Shown: positions 17,579 through 29,019 of the stretch, in pieces
Layout of the letters: each line of letters opens with the position of its first letter
Numbering within the stretch: the first letter of the stretch is position 1
Source: Cytophagales bacterium WSM2-2
GTDB taxonomy: Bacteria; Bacteroidota; Bacteroidia; Cytophagales; Cyclobacteriaceae
DNA: 64,000 bases
NCBI GenBank assembly: GCA_015472025.1
Contig: BNHL01000001.1
Location: forward strand, 4,328,001 to 4,392,000
Reading direction: 5' to 3'
Translations under genes and position numbers: made by a program
Notes under the pieces: model-generated
What the model saw: the letters and a program-made list of their open reading frames with translations, nothing else
What the model was told of the DNA's origin: nothing
Database searches by the model: none

Positions 17579-17776
17579 ATGACGGAACGTGAACTCATCA
17601 AACTAGAAGCTACCATTCGTAAGAAAATGGAGGACATCAGAAGTCAACGCGTAAGCCTAAAAGATTCAGGTATTGGTGGGCTTATGAACACGCTAAAGAA
17701 AGTGGACGAAGCATCGTATGAAAAGATCATGCCTGAGTATAAAAAAATGGCCGCAGAAAAAAGCATTTTTAAGTAG
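17579..17776 (+). CDS. Small highly charged cytoplasmic protein, function unknown
   Basis: A 65-aa ORF without signal peptide or membrane segment, rich in Lys and Glu, likely helical (MTERELIKLEATIRKKMEDI, then a Gly-containing break SGIGGLM, then KKVDEASYEKIMPEYKKM). No family was recognised. It is judged a real gene because a well-formed Bacteroidota promoter lies at the right distance upstream, a terminator isolates it from the previous gene, and it begins with ATG in an otherwise non-coding gap. It is convergent with katG, whose terminator starts about 50 bases downstream. Confidence 0.62.
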   Translation: MTERELIKLEATIRKKMEDIRSQRVSLKDSGIGGLMNTLKKVDEASYEKIMPEYKKMAAEKSIFK

Positions 17777-17823
17777 CCGTAAACTCCTTTCCATTAAAGA
17801 ACGCAACCTGAAAAGGATGAAAT

Positions 17824-17856
17824 AAAAAAAAGGCGGACCGTTGCCAGTCCACCTTT
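17824..17856 (-). terminator. Rho-independent terminator of katG
   Basis: Read on the minus strand, the stem AAAGG-T-GGAC pairs with GTCC-G-CCTTT (one internal mismatch) with an 8-base loop, followed by a run of Ts (plus-strand A-run 17824-17831). It begins 23 bases after the katG stop. Confidence 0.85.
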
Positions 17857-17879
17857 GATAAGCAATTACCTAATAGAAT

Positions 17880-20096
<2,217 letters not shown>

Positions 20097-20323
20097 TTAT
20101 AAAATTTATTTTAGTGGTAGTTGTTATATGGTACAAAGATCAAAATCCCGGTCGTAGGGAATCCTTTTCAAGATTACACCGGACTGGTCAATAAATCAAA
20201 TTGATTATTTTTATGATGACATAGGTGTTGTCTATGTTGTTATCAAGACTATGGCCGTTTGGCTTAAGCAAGGCCTAAGGTTGATGAGAGTGGAATTGAA
20301 ATAAGTACTCTACAATACTGAAC

Positions 20324-20956
20324 TTAAACCAAATTGTTGGAATAGGCGTAGTGTACCAACTGCACGGAAGAAGAGATTTTCAGTTTTCGCATGAGGTTGT
20401 TGCGATGAGTATCGACTGTGCGTTTACTTATGAAAAGCTCGCTGGCGATTTGCTTGTTGGTCTTACCTTGGGCTACCAGTTTCAAAATATGAGTCTCGCG
20501 CATCGTTAAAGCATCAATGCTTTTGTTTTCGGAAGGATTTGCTGAACTGGCCTGTCCAGTTTCTATTCCTGAGAAAACTTCTCCCTTCATCACTTTGTGT
20601 ACACAATCTGCAAATACCTCCCGGTTAATATTTTTTGACAAATAGGCATCAGCTCCTTCTCTCACAGCGCGGTTGAAATAAAAGGACTCTTCGTGCATGG
20701 TTAGAACAATGACTTTGACCAATGGAAATTTCTCTTTCACGACCTTCATCGTTGCCAGGCCACCCATGCCCGGCATTTCAATATCAATAACGCAGACCTG
20801 TGGTAACTCTTTCGTTTTCATCAACGTGTCTATCAGTTCTTCTCCTGAACAGGCCTTTCCGCATAATTCAAAACCGTTGATTCCGCTAATGAGCGATTCC
20901 AGGCCGTCACGTATCAGTTGGTGATCATCAGCAATAAATAATTTAGTTGAGCTCAT
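20324..20956 (-). CDS. NarL/FixJ-type two-component response regulator
   Basis: A 210-aa DNA-binding regulator. The N-terminal receiver domain has acidic residues Asp10-Asp11, phospho-acceptor Asp58 (VCVIDIEMPGM) and conserved Thr and Lys (VLTMHE; YLSKN). The C-terminal LuxR-type helix-turn-helix is at about residues 148-205 (LTMRETHILKLVAQGKTNKQ, then SELFISKRTVDTHRNNLMRKL). Its ATG overlaps the TGA of the upstream histidine kinase by four bases, so the two form a cognate pair translated together. Target genes are not evident from the sequence. Confidence 0.95.
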   Translation of the reverse strand: MSSTKLFIADDHQLIRDGLESLISGINGFELCGKACSGEELIDTLMKTKELPQVCVIDIEMPGMGGLATMKVVKEKFPLVKVIVLTMHEESFYFNRAVREGADAYLSKNINREVFADCVHKVMKGEVFSGIETGQASSANPSENKSIDALTMRETHILKLVAQGKTNKQIASELFISKRTVDTHRNNLMRKLKISSSVQLVHYAYSNNLV

Positions 20957-22932
20957 GTCAGTGGAATTTGAATAATTGTCGTTGTGCCTTCGCCAGGTTT
21001 GGATTCAATGCGCATCGTACCACGAATGGATTGCAACCGACTCCGGATATTCAGCAGTCCTGCACCCGGTTCCGCTGTCTTTGGATCAAATCCGGCTCCG
21101 TCATCATTCACACTCATCAGTAAATGATTGCTTTGTTGTGCGAGGTAAACGTGAACTTGATTAGCATGCGCGTGCTTAAAAATATTATTGATCAGTTCCT
21201 GGGCAATCCGGTAAAGGTTTACTTCGATGTCGGATTGAAAGCGCAATGATGTGGTTTCTTGCTTGAAGATGAATTGTTCTCCATTCTTGCGAGGATGTTT
21301 TTCAAGAAGTTCCTGGAGAGCCATAGCCAGTCCGTGCTTCTCGAGAGAATAAGGCAATAGCTGGTGTGCGATAGTCCGGGCATCCTGACAGGCACGATCA
21401 ATAATAGTAGTCGTTTCTGCAATTTTCGTGACAAACTCAGGAGAGGTGCTTAACATTTTTACGGACTCGAGATTTATCTTCGCAGCACCCAATACTTGTA
21501 CGAAGCTGTCGTGAAGATCACGGGCGATTTTCTGCTGAATTCTTTCTTGAGCAATGACGATCGCGACAAGCTTTTGTTTCTGCTGCTGTTCTTGCACGAT
21601 GGTTTCTTTAAGCCGTGTTCTCCGTCTGGCGACCAGATAAATAATGCAACCCGAAATTGTTACCAGGATCAGTACGATTATAAATAGTTGTTCTTTCGAG
21701 CGTTGTTGATCTATAATGTGTTTTTGTTCGTCAATGATTTTTGCCTTCTTGTCAGCCTCGAATTTCTTGTTCACCTCCTCAGTCATTTTAGCCTTCTCCA
21801 GCGTGAAAAGAGAATCTTTGCTTTGAACGAATTTTTGAAAATAATTAAGAGCAGAACGGAAATCTCCGCGTGTGGAGTCGAGAGCCGTCCGGAGACGGTA
21901 AATGGATTGGAGCCCGATGATGTGATGATGGCTTTCTGCGATCTGTTGGCTTTCATTCAGAAAAACCTCAGCCAGGCGAAAGTTTTTTAAGCGAACATTG
22001 CAATCGGCCAGCTGCATCAGGATTGACTCCAATTGATCCCACATATTTAACTTTCGCTGGATAAGAAGCGCCTCATTGAATATCTTCATGGCCTCGTGCA
22101 CCTTGCCCTGTTCCAGGTAGAGAATTCCAAGTGATTCACAGGCATAGGATTCTGAGTCTGGCAGGTTCAGCCGCTTGATGATCGCCAATGACCTCTTCAG
22201 GATTTTTTCAGCCTGATCATAATTTCTCATCGCCAGGTATGCATCACCTGCAAAGACCGAAATCCCGGAAATCGTCATGGCATGCTTTGAGGAGTCGAGC
22301 AGTAACAGCGCTTTTTGGTAATATTCCAACGCACGCGCAGGCTCCTTCTGTTCGATGTAAATGTTTCCAATGTTAGCTAGGGTACGTGCGGACGATAGAC
22401 TGTCGTGTCGTTTTTCACTGATAGTCAGCGACCGGATATAATATTCAATCGCTTGGCCGTTTAATTGTCTCCGTTTGAAATTCACACCGAGCCTGCCGTA
22501 GGCTATCAGCAGCATATCATCCTCCAGTTCTGGAATATTCACAATTTGCATCAATATTTGCTCTGCGGAGTCATATTCTCCGAGCTTAGAGAGATCAGAT
22601 GCAATATTGGACAGTGCTTTTGCTTGTAAATTAGCGTTGTCAAGGTCATCCGCAATTGCCAGCCCTTTCTTGTGAAGTTGTTGAGCCTTTCTTAACCAGC
22701 CACGCCTGAATTCGATGCTTCCCATCAGCGAATAGCTTCTAAAAAGCTCTTCCTGAAGTTCTAAGCGCTCACCTATGGATTTTGCCTGTACAGCCATTTT
22801 CCAGGCTTTGTCAAACTGGCTGTGATCGTAGTAGTATTGTGCCGAGTCATTGCATTCTTTTGCATTCATACCTGTTTGCGAGAACAGGAGAGATGGAGCA
22901 GAAAAGAAAGCGCAAAAAATAAGGCATCGCAT
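20953..22932 (-). CDS. TPR-repeat sensor histidine kinase (HisKA_3 type)
   Basis: Start placed at the ATG at 22932, giving signal peptide MRCLIFCAFFSAPSLLFSQ and 659 aa; a longer frame begins at 22986. The periplasmic part (about residues 25-380) is made of tetratricopeptide repeats (for example LAYGRLGVN-like helices, ALEYYQKALLLLD, HEAMKIFNEALLIQ). A coiled segment and one transmembrane helix (LFIIVLILVTISGCIIYLV) follow. The cytoplasmic kinase core has the phospho-acceptor His474 in ARDLHDSF, as in NarX/DesK-type kinases, and an ATPase domain (ELINNIFKHAHAN, NDDGAGFDP, GAGLLNIRSR). This Bacteroidota TPR-kinase architecture pairs with the NarL-type regulator encoded directly downstream. The signal sensed is unknown. 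Confidence 0.92.
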   Translation of the reverse strand: MRCLIFCAFFSAPSLLFSQTGMNAKECNDSAQYYYDHSQFDKAWKMAVQAKSIGERLELQEELFRSYSLMGSIEFRRGWLRKAQQLHKKGLAIADDLDNANLQAKALSNIASDLSKLGEYDSAEQILMQIVNIPELEDDMLLIAYGRLGVNFKRRQLNGQAIEYYIRSLTISEKRHDSLSSARTLANIGNIYIEQKEPARALEYYQKALLLLDSSKHAMTISGISVFAGDAYLAMRNYDQAEKILKRSLAIIKRLNLPDSESYACESLGILYLEQGKVHEAMKIFNEALLIQRKLNMWDQLESILMQLADCNVRLKNFRLAEVFLNESQQIAESHHHIIGLQSIYRLRTALDSTRGDFRSALNYFQKFVQSKDSLFTLEKAKMTEEVNKKFEADKKAKIIDEQKHIIDQQRSKEQLFIIVLILVTISGCIIYLVARRRTRLKETIVQEQQQKQKLVAIVIAQERIQQKIARDLHDSFVQVLGAAKINLESVKMLSTSPEFVTKIAETTTIIDRACQDARTIAHQLLPYSLEKHGLAMALQELLEKHPRKNGEQFIFKQETTSLRFQSDIEVNLYRIAQELINNIFKHAHANQVHVYLAQQSNHLLMSVNDDGAGFDPKTAEPGAGLLNIRSRLQSIRGTMRIESKPGEGTTTIIQIPLT

Positions 22933-22988
22933 AGCGCACACGGAAATGCTACAAATGTGATATGTATGGAATTCAATGTGTAGCACTT

Positions 22989-23105
22989 ATGGGTCTAAAG
23001 CAGGTGAATTTGGATCAACAGTTGTTAGTTACAGCAAAAGGATTTGCCGAACACCCGTTTATGCGTGATGTGCCAGAAAAATTTAGCCAGCTCACATTTC
23101 AATGA
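22989..23105 (+). CDS. Possible 38-aa small ORF divergent from the sensor kinase
   Basis: ATG 22989 to TGA 23105 encodes 38 residues with protein-like composition (QLLVTAKGFAEHPFMRDVPE and a KFSQLTFQ tail). It lies in the gap between the sensor kinase start and the permease stop. No promoter or family was recognised; it could be a gene remnant or chance. Confidence 0.25.
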   Translation: MGLKQVNLDQQLLVTAKGFAEHPFMRDVPEKFSQLTFQ

Positions 23106-23176
23106 GCGTGATTTGCTGGGAAGATTTTGTATTTACTGGATTAAGGCTAGTACCCCTAAAGCCGCGCTTAACATGC

Positions 23177-25606
23177 TCATTCGTTTTTCAGATTGTCCAC
23201 AGGTTTGACAAAAGTGGCACGAATAGTTTGCGATCCAATGGTGACAGCGCCAAACAAAGCCAGGGTCATTACACTTATGCTAATGACGCCAATTCCAATT
23301 GTCGTGTGGTTGGCTATCAATTCAAGCCAAAAGTTATTAACGAAATAGGAGAGAGGCACACCAATTCCAATGGCAATAGCAAGGATTGACAAGAACCCGC
23401 GGGATAGCAATAGAACCAAAGCTGCACTACTGGAGCCCAGTACTTTTCGAATGGAAATTTCCCTGATCCGAGTTTCGGTAGCATATGTTGCCATACCCAA
23501 CATCCCAAGACATGAAATTAGAATAGCCAGGAACGAAACAAAACCCAGAACCTTCAGCAAATCGCCAAAGACAACATCATAGTATTTGTTGATTTCGGAT
23601 TCCACTTCCCGGTAGTCGATCTTCAGCCCGGGGTTTACAGTAGCCCATGCTTTCTCAATGGATTTGCTGGCGTTATCATAAGTTCCGAAGTAGGCTACCT
23701 GCAGGAGATTGAACTCGCGCGGTTCGTAAAGCAGTAACATCGGGCTTATCTCACGTGTCAGGTCGCGATGATTGTAGTTACTCACAACACCGAGGATCGT
23801 TCTGGTGGTGGTGTCATTTAAATACTGGATAGGCTCACCGATGGCTTCTTGTGCGGTTTTAAACTTCAACTTCTTAACGGCTGCTTCATTGATCACAACA
23901 AAATTCTTATTGGATTCACCTTTCCTCTCACTGAAGAAATTACCAGCAAGAAGTTTCACCTTCATATTTTCAGCATAATCTTCATCTACCATGAAATAGT
24001 TGACATCGATTATGTCAGGGTCACTTGGATTTCTCTTGATGCCTGCACCCCAGGATGTACCTGCTGCCGGCACATGTGATGCCGCCGATACAGATATGAT
24101 ATTGCTGTATTTCTGCAATTCGGTTTTTAACGCACTGCTTGAAGTACTGTTGAGTGTCACCAGGATGTTACTTTTCATGTTGAATCCATGGTCTTTGTGT
24201 GTGAACAGATTCAACTGATTGTACATGACGATGACAGTGATAATAAAAAACAATGATAAAGTGAATTGAGAAACCAACAGGGCCTTGCGCATGCCCATGC
24301 GTGAGAACAACTTAATATTGGTCAGGTTCTTTAAGACTTTAATAGGTTGAAATCCCGATAACACCACGGCAGGGAAGAAACCGGCCAATAACCCAACGAC
24401 TAATGCAAAAACTGCAAAGACAGCATACACCGTAAATCCATTGTACAAATCCCACCGGAATAGTTTTGCGAAATTCAATTCGAGGATCATCGGTTTCAAT
24501 ACTACCAAAAGCACCAATGCAAAAACCAATGCTGCAAAAGCAACAGCGACCGATTCAACAATGAACTGAGTAAAAATCTGCCTGCGTGCCGCGCCTACAA
24601 CCTTGCGTACACCGATCTCCCGGGCGCGCGTGAGCGAACGGGCAATAGATAAATTAGTGAAATTAAAACAGGAGGTAAGCAGGATTACCAAAGCCAAGCC
24701 ACCAAGAAAGTAAACAAAAGCCCATGGCAACTGAGGGCCGATGCTATTGTTCATGATATCACCAGGAGTGATGTCAAGTATGTGTTGTAGGCCAAAAGTC
24801 ATTTTAAAAACTCCTGGTCGGTTGTTAGAGCCGATGTGTTGTGCATATATCTTGTCAAGGTGTGATTGGATTTCTGCTTCCGATTTTCCTTTTTCAACCA
24901 TGATGTAAGTCCAGCTTTGCCAGTAAGTAGTCCAGCTCTCAGAAGTTTTATTCAGCTTACCGGAGGCCTCTAGGCTTTTCATGGATGCCATGCTGGCAAG
25001 TCCTTCGAAAACGATATGCGATTTTCTACCTGTTTCTTTTAATACTCCTGTGACAGTATAGGTTCCGAGATCTCCGACTTTGATCGTTTGCCCTACAGGA
25101 TTTTCTTGTTTGAAAAGTTTGTTGGAAGCCTGGCGTGTCAGCACTACGGTGAAAGGCTCTTTCAACGCTGTTGCTGCATCACCGAATTGAAGTTCGTATT
25201 GAAAGAAGTCAAGCGTTCCGGCATCGGCAAAGAATCCGGCCAGGGGAATATTTACATTTTGATTTTCAAACTCAAGCCAGCCATTTCCAAAACCACGTGT
25301 TAGGCTTACGGCTTTTTCCACTCCGGTATACTTCTCAACCAGTTCCCGCCCAACGGGAATAGGGCTTCCGGAATTCCATTGGTTTTCCAACATGACTCTG
25401 CCCTTGTCGTCCACATCGATGGTTTTCACACGGTAAATACGATCAGCGTTTGTATTGTACCTGTCGTAACTCATTTGGTCCGCCACCAACATGATCATGC
25501 TCATACATATGGACATCGCCACAGCCAATCCAAAAATGTTAATGGCCGAAAAAAAGCGGTGACGAAGCAGGCTGCGAATAGCGGTCTTGATGTAGTTGAT
25601 GAACAT
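23177..25606 (-). CDS. FtsX/MacB-type ABC transporter permease
   Basis: An 809-aa inner-membrane protein of the Bacteroidota FtsX-like permease group. It opens with FINYIKTAIRSLLRHRFFSA and a first transmembrane helix, followed by a large periplasmic MacB-PCD domain (about residues 50-280). Three further helices form the FtsX core (near 285-420, with the AREIGVRKVVGAARRQIFTQ motif), and a second copy of the PCD plus FtsX unit ends the protein (ETRIREISIRKVLGSSSAAL). The duplicated architecture is full length. No ABC ATPase gene is adjacent, which is usual for this group. It is divergent from the PadR/permease pair to its right, and both permeases may be under that regulator. Confidence 0.9.
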   Translation of the reverse strand: MFINYIKTAIRSLLRHRFFSAINIFGLAVAMSICMSMIMLVADQMSYDRYNTNADRIYRVKTIDVDDKGRVMLENQWNSGSPIPVGRELVEKYTGVEKAVSLTRGFGNGWLEFENQNVNIPLAGFFADAGTLDFFQYELQFGDAATALKEPFTVVLTRQASNKLFKQENPVGQTIKVGDLGTYTVTGVLKETGRKSHIVFEGLASMASMKSLEASGKLNKTSESWTTYWQSWTYIMVEKGKSEAEIQSHLDKIYAQHIGSNNRPGVFKMTFGLQHILDITPGDIMNNSIGPQLPWAFVYFLGGLALVILLTSCFNFTNLSIARSLTRAREIGVRKVVGAARRQIFTQFIVESVAVAFAALVFALVLLVVLKPMILELNFAKLFRWDLYNGFTVYAVFAVFALVVGLLAGFFPAVVLSGFQPIKVLKNLTNIKLFSRMGMRKALLVSQFTLSLFFIITVIVMYNQLNLFTHKDHGFNMKSNILVTLNSTSSSALKTELQKYSNIISVSAASHVPAAGTSWGAGIKRNPSDPDIIDVNYFMVDEDYAENMKVKLLAGNFFSERKGESNKNFVVINEAAVKKLKFKTAQEAIGEPIQYLNDTTTRTILGVVSNYNHRDLTREISPMLLLYEPREFNLLQVAYFGTYDNASKSIEKAWATVNPGLKIDYREVESEINKYYDVVFGDLLKVLGFVSFLAILISCLGMLGMATYATETRIREISIRKVLGSSSAALVLLLSRGFLSILAIAIGIGVPLSYFVNNFWLELIANHTTIGIGVISISVMTLALFGAVTIGSQTIRATFVKPVDNLKNE

Positions 25607-25931
25607 GAGGGTTTAGTTTTAGTTATTCTGTGCCTTTTGAATCAAAAAGCGCACCCTTTTCATTTTATCGGAATGCACAGTAAAATGAGCGACTGGCAAA
25701 ACTCAAGTGCACAAAAGTGAACAGTACCATGAAATAAATTGAACACTTGAAAGCCTTGAGGCGAGCTGCATGTCTAAAAATAGATAGAGACCGGTAGTTC
25801 TGCGACTATCATTCTGGGTTAATCTTTTCTTGTCCGAGAAAAAAAGACAACCTAAATCTCTATTGCTTCGTATACTTTGGTATTCTATGTATATTGAAAT
25901 AAAAGTATTTACTAATTGATTGGATATCAAT
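25607..25931. other. 325-bp divergent promoter region between two permease units
   Basis: No gene seen. Near the PadR start there is an inverted repeat TATAC (25871-25875) ... GTATA (25889-25893), a possible operator for the PadR regulator, which usually controls its own promoter. The region next to the left permease is T-rich with no clear promoter box. Confidence 0.4.
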
Positions 25932-26267
25932 ATGATTCCTAAAAACCTGACCGCGGCTTCTACCAAACTTATTATTCTTGGAATACTCAGGCAAGGGAAT
26001 AGTTATGGCTATCTCATTATTAAAAAAATCAAGGAATTGTCAGGGGGTAAAATGGAATACTCTGACGGCATGCTTTATCCTGTGCTTCACAATCTCGAGA
26101 AGAGCGGCTTGATTGAATCCAAGTGGGTAATGGAAGATGATACGAGGCCGAGAAAGTATTATGAAATCACTGAGATGGGCAAAAAGGAATTGGTAGCTGA
26201 AAAGGAGCATTGGTCGAACGTGAATTCAGTGCTCGATGGGATTTGGAAACTCAAACCGGTAAAATAG
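25932..26267 (+). CDS. PadR-family transcriptional regulator
   Basis: A 111-aa winged-helix regulator (counted from ATG 25932; an in-frame TTG at 25920 is the alternative start). The PadR motif is clear: LIILGILRQGNSYGYLIIKK and SDGMLYPVLHNLEKSGLIES, followed by the wing DDTRPRKYYEITEMGKKEL. A short C-terminal helix for dimerisation follows. PadR proteins usually repress a neighbouring transporter and their own gene. Here the stop lies six bases before the start of an FtsX-type permease, so co-transcription is very likely. The divergent permease on the left may also be a target. Confidence 0.93.
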   Translation: MIPKNLTAASTKLIILGILRQGNSYGYLIIKKIKELSGGKMEYSDGMLYPVLHNLEKSGLIESKWVMEDDTRPRKYYEITEMGKKELVAEKEHWSNVNSVLDGIWKLKPVK

Positions 26268-26273
26268 CATAGT

Positions 26274-28964
26274 ATGTTTGATTTGGAGAAAGCCATACTG
26301 CAATGGGTCAAGTCGTTCGGCAAGCACCAGGCTTTCGACCACGGGGCAATACGGGAAATGGAATTGCACCTTCGTGATCACATCACAGATCTCATCTCAC
26401 AGGGTCATTCGGAACAAGAAGCATTCAAGCTTGCAGTTGCTGAATTTGGTGACATCCGCGGAATGGCTCAAGAGGAATTCCAAAATCTTCAAAGGAAAAG
26501 AACAGTGAGTTCGGTGATGCATGCTGCCATGATCAGGAGTTTTTACTTCACAGGAGTCCGTCATTTCTTCAAGCATAAAAACTATTTTCTCATCAGTACT
26601 TCTGGGCTGGCATTAGGTATCGCCTGCTTTATTATGATCTCATTGTATGTTGTCAGTGAACTTAGTTATGACAACTTTCATACGAAGTTAAAAAACGTCT
26701 ACAGGGTCAATACCAGGTTCAGCAACCCAAAGGGATCGGGCGACCGTGCCACCAGCCATTCACCTTTGGCGAGAACGATGTTAAACACGTATCCCGAAGT
26801 CGCCCAGGCGACTCGCGTGCTGCGCATCGGTTCTTTGCGGATTGGAACGGCTGGCTCCGGAAGAGAACATTACAGTGAAGACGGAATATTATTTGCGGAC
26901 TCGACTTTTTTTGACGTCTTCGATTTCAAATTGATAAAAGGAAATCCGAGGACTGCATTGGTTAAACCGGCATCGCTGGTATTAACAGAGACGTATGCTA
27001 AAAAATATTTTGGTGACGAAGATCCCATCGGGCAGCAGATCACAGTCGAAGATGATGACCGTTTTTTCTATGTAGTAACTGGAGTTGTGGCCGATGTGCC
27101 CGCCAATTCTCACCTTCAGTTTGACATATTGATCTCTTTGAGTACAGGTGAACAATGGAATGACGACCGCTGGATTGCTTCAACAAGTGTTCATACCTAT
27201 GTGGTGCTCAGAGATGATGCCAACGAAAAAGCATTTGAAAAGAAACTGCGGGATATCATTTATAAATATTTAGGGCCAGAAATAGAGCGCTACTCCGGTC
27301 TCACGATGGCCCAATGGGAGAAAGCCGGTGGCTATACCGGGTACTACCTGATTCCACTTAAGAATATTCACTTGTATTCTACCAGCACGGAAGAGCTGGA
27401 GCCGGGGGGCAACATTTCTTATATATACATGTACGGATTGATTGCATTGATCATCTTGTTCATAGCCGTATTCAATTTCGTCAATATGGCCATAGCCCAA
27501 TCAGCTTTAAGAGCAAAAGAAGTAGGCATAAGAAAAGTAATTGGGTCAACGAGATCAGGGTTGATATTCCAATTCATCGTTGAGTCTGTCATGGTTTCTG
27601 TTTTTGCGACAGTTCTGGCTTCCATATTAGTTGTGTTGCTCAAACCTTCGTTCACAGCATTGGTGCATAAAGAACTTGCTTTCAGTGTTATTTCAAATTA
27701 CACAGGAGCTTTGGCGCTATTCGGACTTGCTATTATTGTTGGTATACTGGCCGGTTCGTATCCCGCATTTGTGCTATCCGCTTTTCAACCAACTGACGTG
27801 TTAAAAGGAACCTTTAACAAGGGGACTAGAGCAGGATGGATTAGAAACCTACTGGTCGTTACACAGTTTACCGCCTCCATCGTCATCATTATCAGTACAA
27901 TGGTGGTGTACAAACAACTGGATTTTATGCTCACCAGGAATCTTGGTTTTACGAAAGACAACGTCCTGGTGATACAGAGGCCCGACAAATTAAAAACTGG
28001 CCAGGAGACATTTAAAAACGATCTCCTAACGAATCCTGACATTGTCACAGTGGCCCATTCGAATACTCTTCCCGGAAAGCTATATCCTGAAAGGTCATAC
28101 CGGGTCAAGGGCGATGACGAAAGTTTTGTATTCAAGTTCAATCACGCGAGCTATTCTTTCCAGGAAGTAATGGGTTTCCAGTTGATCGCCGGCCGATTTT
28201 TTTCAAAAGAGCACAGGCTCGATTCAAGTGCGGTGGTGATCAATGAAGCTGCTGCAAAGAAATTGGGGTTCGATGATCCGATAGGCAAAGAACTGACTTC
28301 CGCCTGGCATAAGAAGGGCGAGCTCTTAACGATCATCGGTGTAGTGAAAGATTTTAATATCGAATCGCTTCATAAGAATATTGATCCCATTGCTATGGAA
28401 CTAATGCCTGAAAATTCAATTGAAGGCGGGTTTATTACAGTACGAATCAGTAGTGGTGAAAATATCAGGAAAACGGTACAGTCTATTGCGGACACATGGT
28501 CAAAGCACTCCAACGGAAAACTCTTTGAGGCTTTTTTCCTGGATCAGGACTATGAGAATATCTACCAATCAGAATTTACTACGGGAAATGTTCTGGTCGT
28601 ATTTGCAGGTCTGTCTATTTTTATTGCTTGCCTCGGTTTGGTTGGGCTGCTTGCCTTCACCGCCACTGTGCGGAAGAAAGAAATGGGCATTCGCAAAATT
28701 CTTGGTGCGGGACCAGGCCAGTTGATCAATCTGTTATCGGCAGATGTATTGAGACTTATTGCAGCCGCTACAGTAGTGGCCTGGCCTTTGGCTTATGTGG
28801 CTGCCAGCTATTGGCTTAGGAATTTTATTGTACGAATAGAAATCAATCCTTGGTTGTATTTCCTGGCGACACTGACAGTAGCGTTGATGTGTGCAGCTGC
28901 GATCAGCTTTCAGGTTGTAAAAGCTGCTACTGGAAATCCGGTTCACTCTCTTCGCCAGGAGTAG
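26274..28964 (+). CDS. FtsX/MacB-type permease with N-terminal cytosolic prefix domain
   Basis: An 896-aa permease. Residues 1-85 form a soluble helical prefix (HGAIREMELHLRDHITDLIS, QGHSEQEAFKLAVAEFGD), the permease-prefix domain typical of permeases paired with PadR regulators. A first transmembrane helix follows near residue 105, then MacB-PCD, an FtsX core (LRAKEVGIRKVIGSTRSGLI), a second PCD and a second FtsX core (RKKEMGIRKILGAGPGQLIN). It shares the duplicated plan of the permease at 23177 but has the added prefix. No ATPase partner is encoded nearby. The substrate is unknown; family members act in export or in mechanotransmission of lipoproteins, peptides or drugs. Confidence 0.9.
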   Translation: MFDLEKAILQWVKSFGKHQAFDHGAIREMELHLRDHITDLISQGHSEQEAFKLAVAEFGDIRGMAQEEFQNLQRKRTVSSVMHAAMIRSFYFTGVRHFFKHKNYFLISTSGLALGIACFIMISLYVVSELSYDNFHTKLKNVYRVNTRFSNPKGSGDRATSHSPLARTMLNTYPEVAQATRVLRIGSLRIGTAGSGREHYSEDGILFADSTFFDVFDFKLIKGNPRTALVKPASLVLTETYAKKYFGDEDPIGQQITVEDDDRFFYVVTGVVADVPANSHLQFDILISLSTGEQWNDDRWIASTSVHTYVVLRDDANEKAFEKKLRDIIYKYLGPEIERYSGLTMAQWEKAGGYTGYYLIPLKNIHLYSTSTEELEPGGNISYIYMYGLIALIILFIAVFNFVNMAIAQSALRAKEVGIRKVIGSTRSGLIFQFIVESVMVSVFATVLASILVVLLKPSFTALVHKELAFSVISNYTGALALFGLAIIVGILAGSYPAFVLSAFQPTDVLKGTFNKGTRAGWIRNLLVVTQFTASIVIIISTMVVYKQLDFMLTRNLGFTKDNVLVIQRPDKLKTGQETFKNDLLTNPDIVTVAHSNTLPGKLYPERSYRVKGDDESFVFKFNHASYSFQEVMGFQLIAGRFFSKEHRLDSSAVVINEAAAKKLGFDDPIGKELTSAWHKKGELLTIIGVVKDFNIESLHKNIDPIAMELMPENSIEGGFITVRISSGENIRKTVQSIADTWSKHSNGKLFEAFFLDQDYENIYQSEFTTGNVLVVFAGLSIFIACLGLVGLLAFTATVRKKEMGIRKILGAGPGQLINLLSADVLRLIAAATVVAWPLAYVAASYWLRNFIVRIEINPWLYFLATLTVALMCAAAISFQVVKAATGNPVHSLRQE

Positions 28965-29019
28965 CGGTAACGTATTCTAAGTATCGAGTGTCTTTGATTG
29001 AAAATGAAATGGAGATCAA

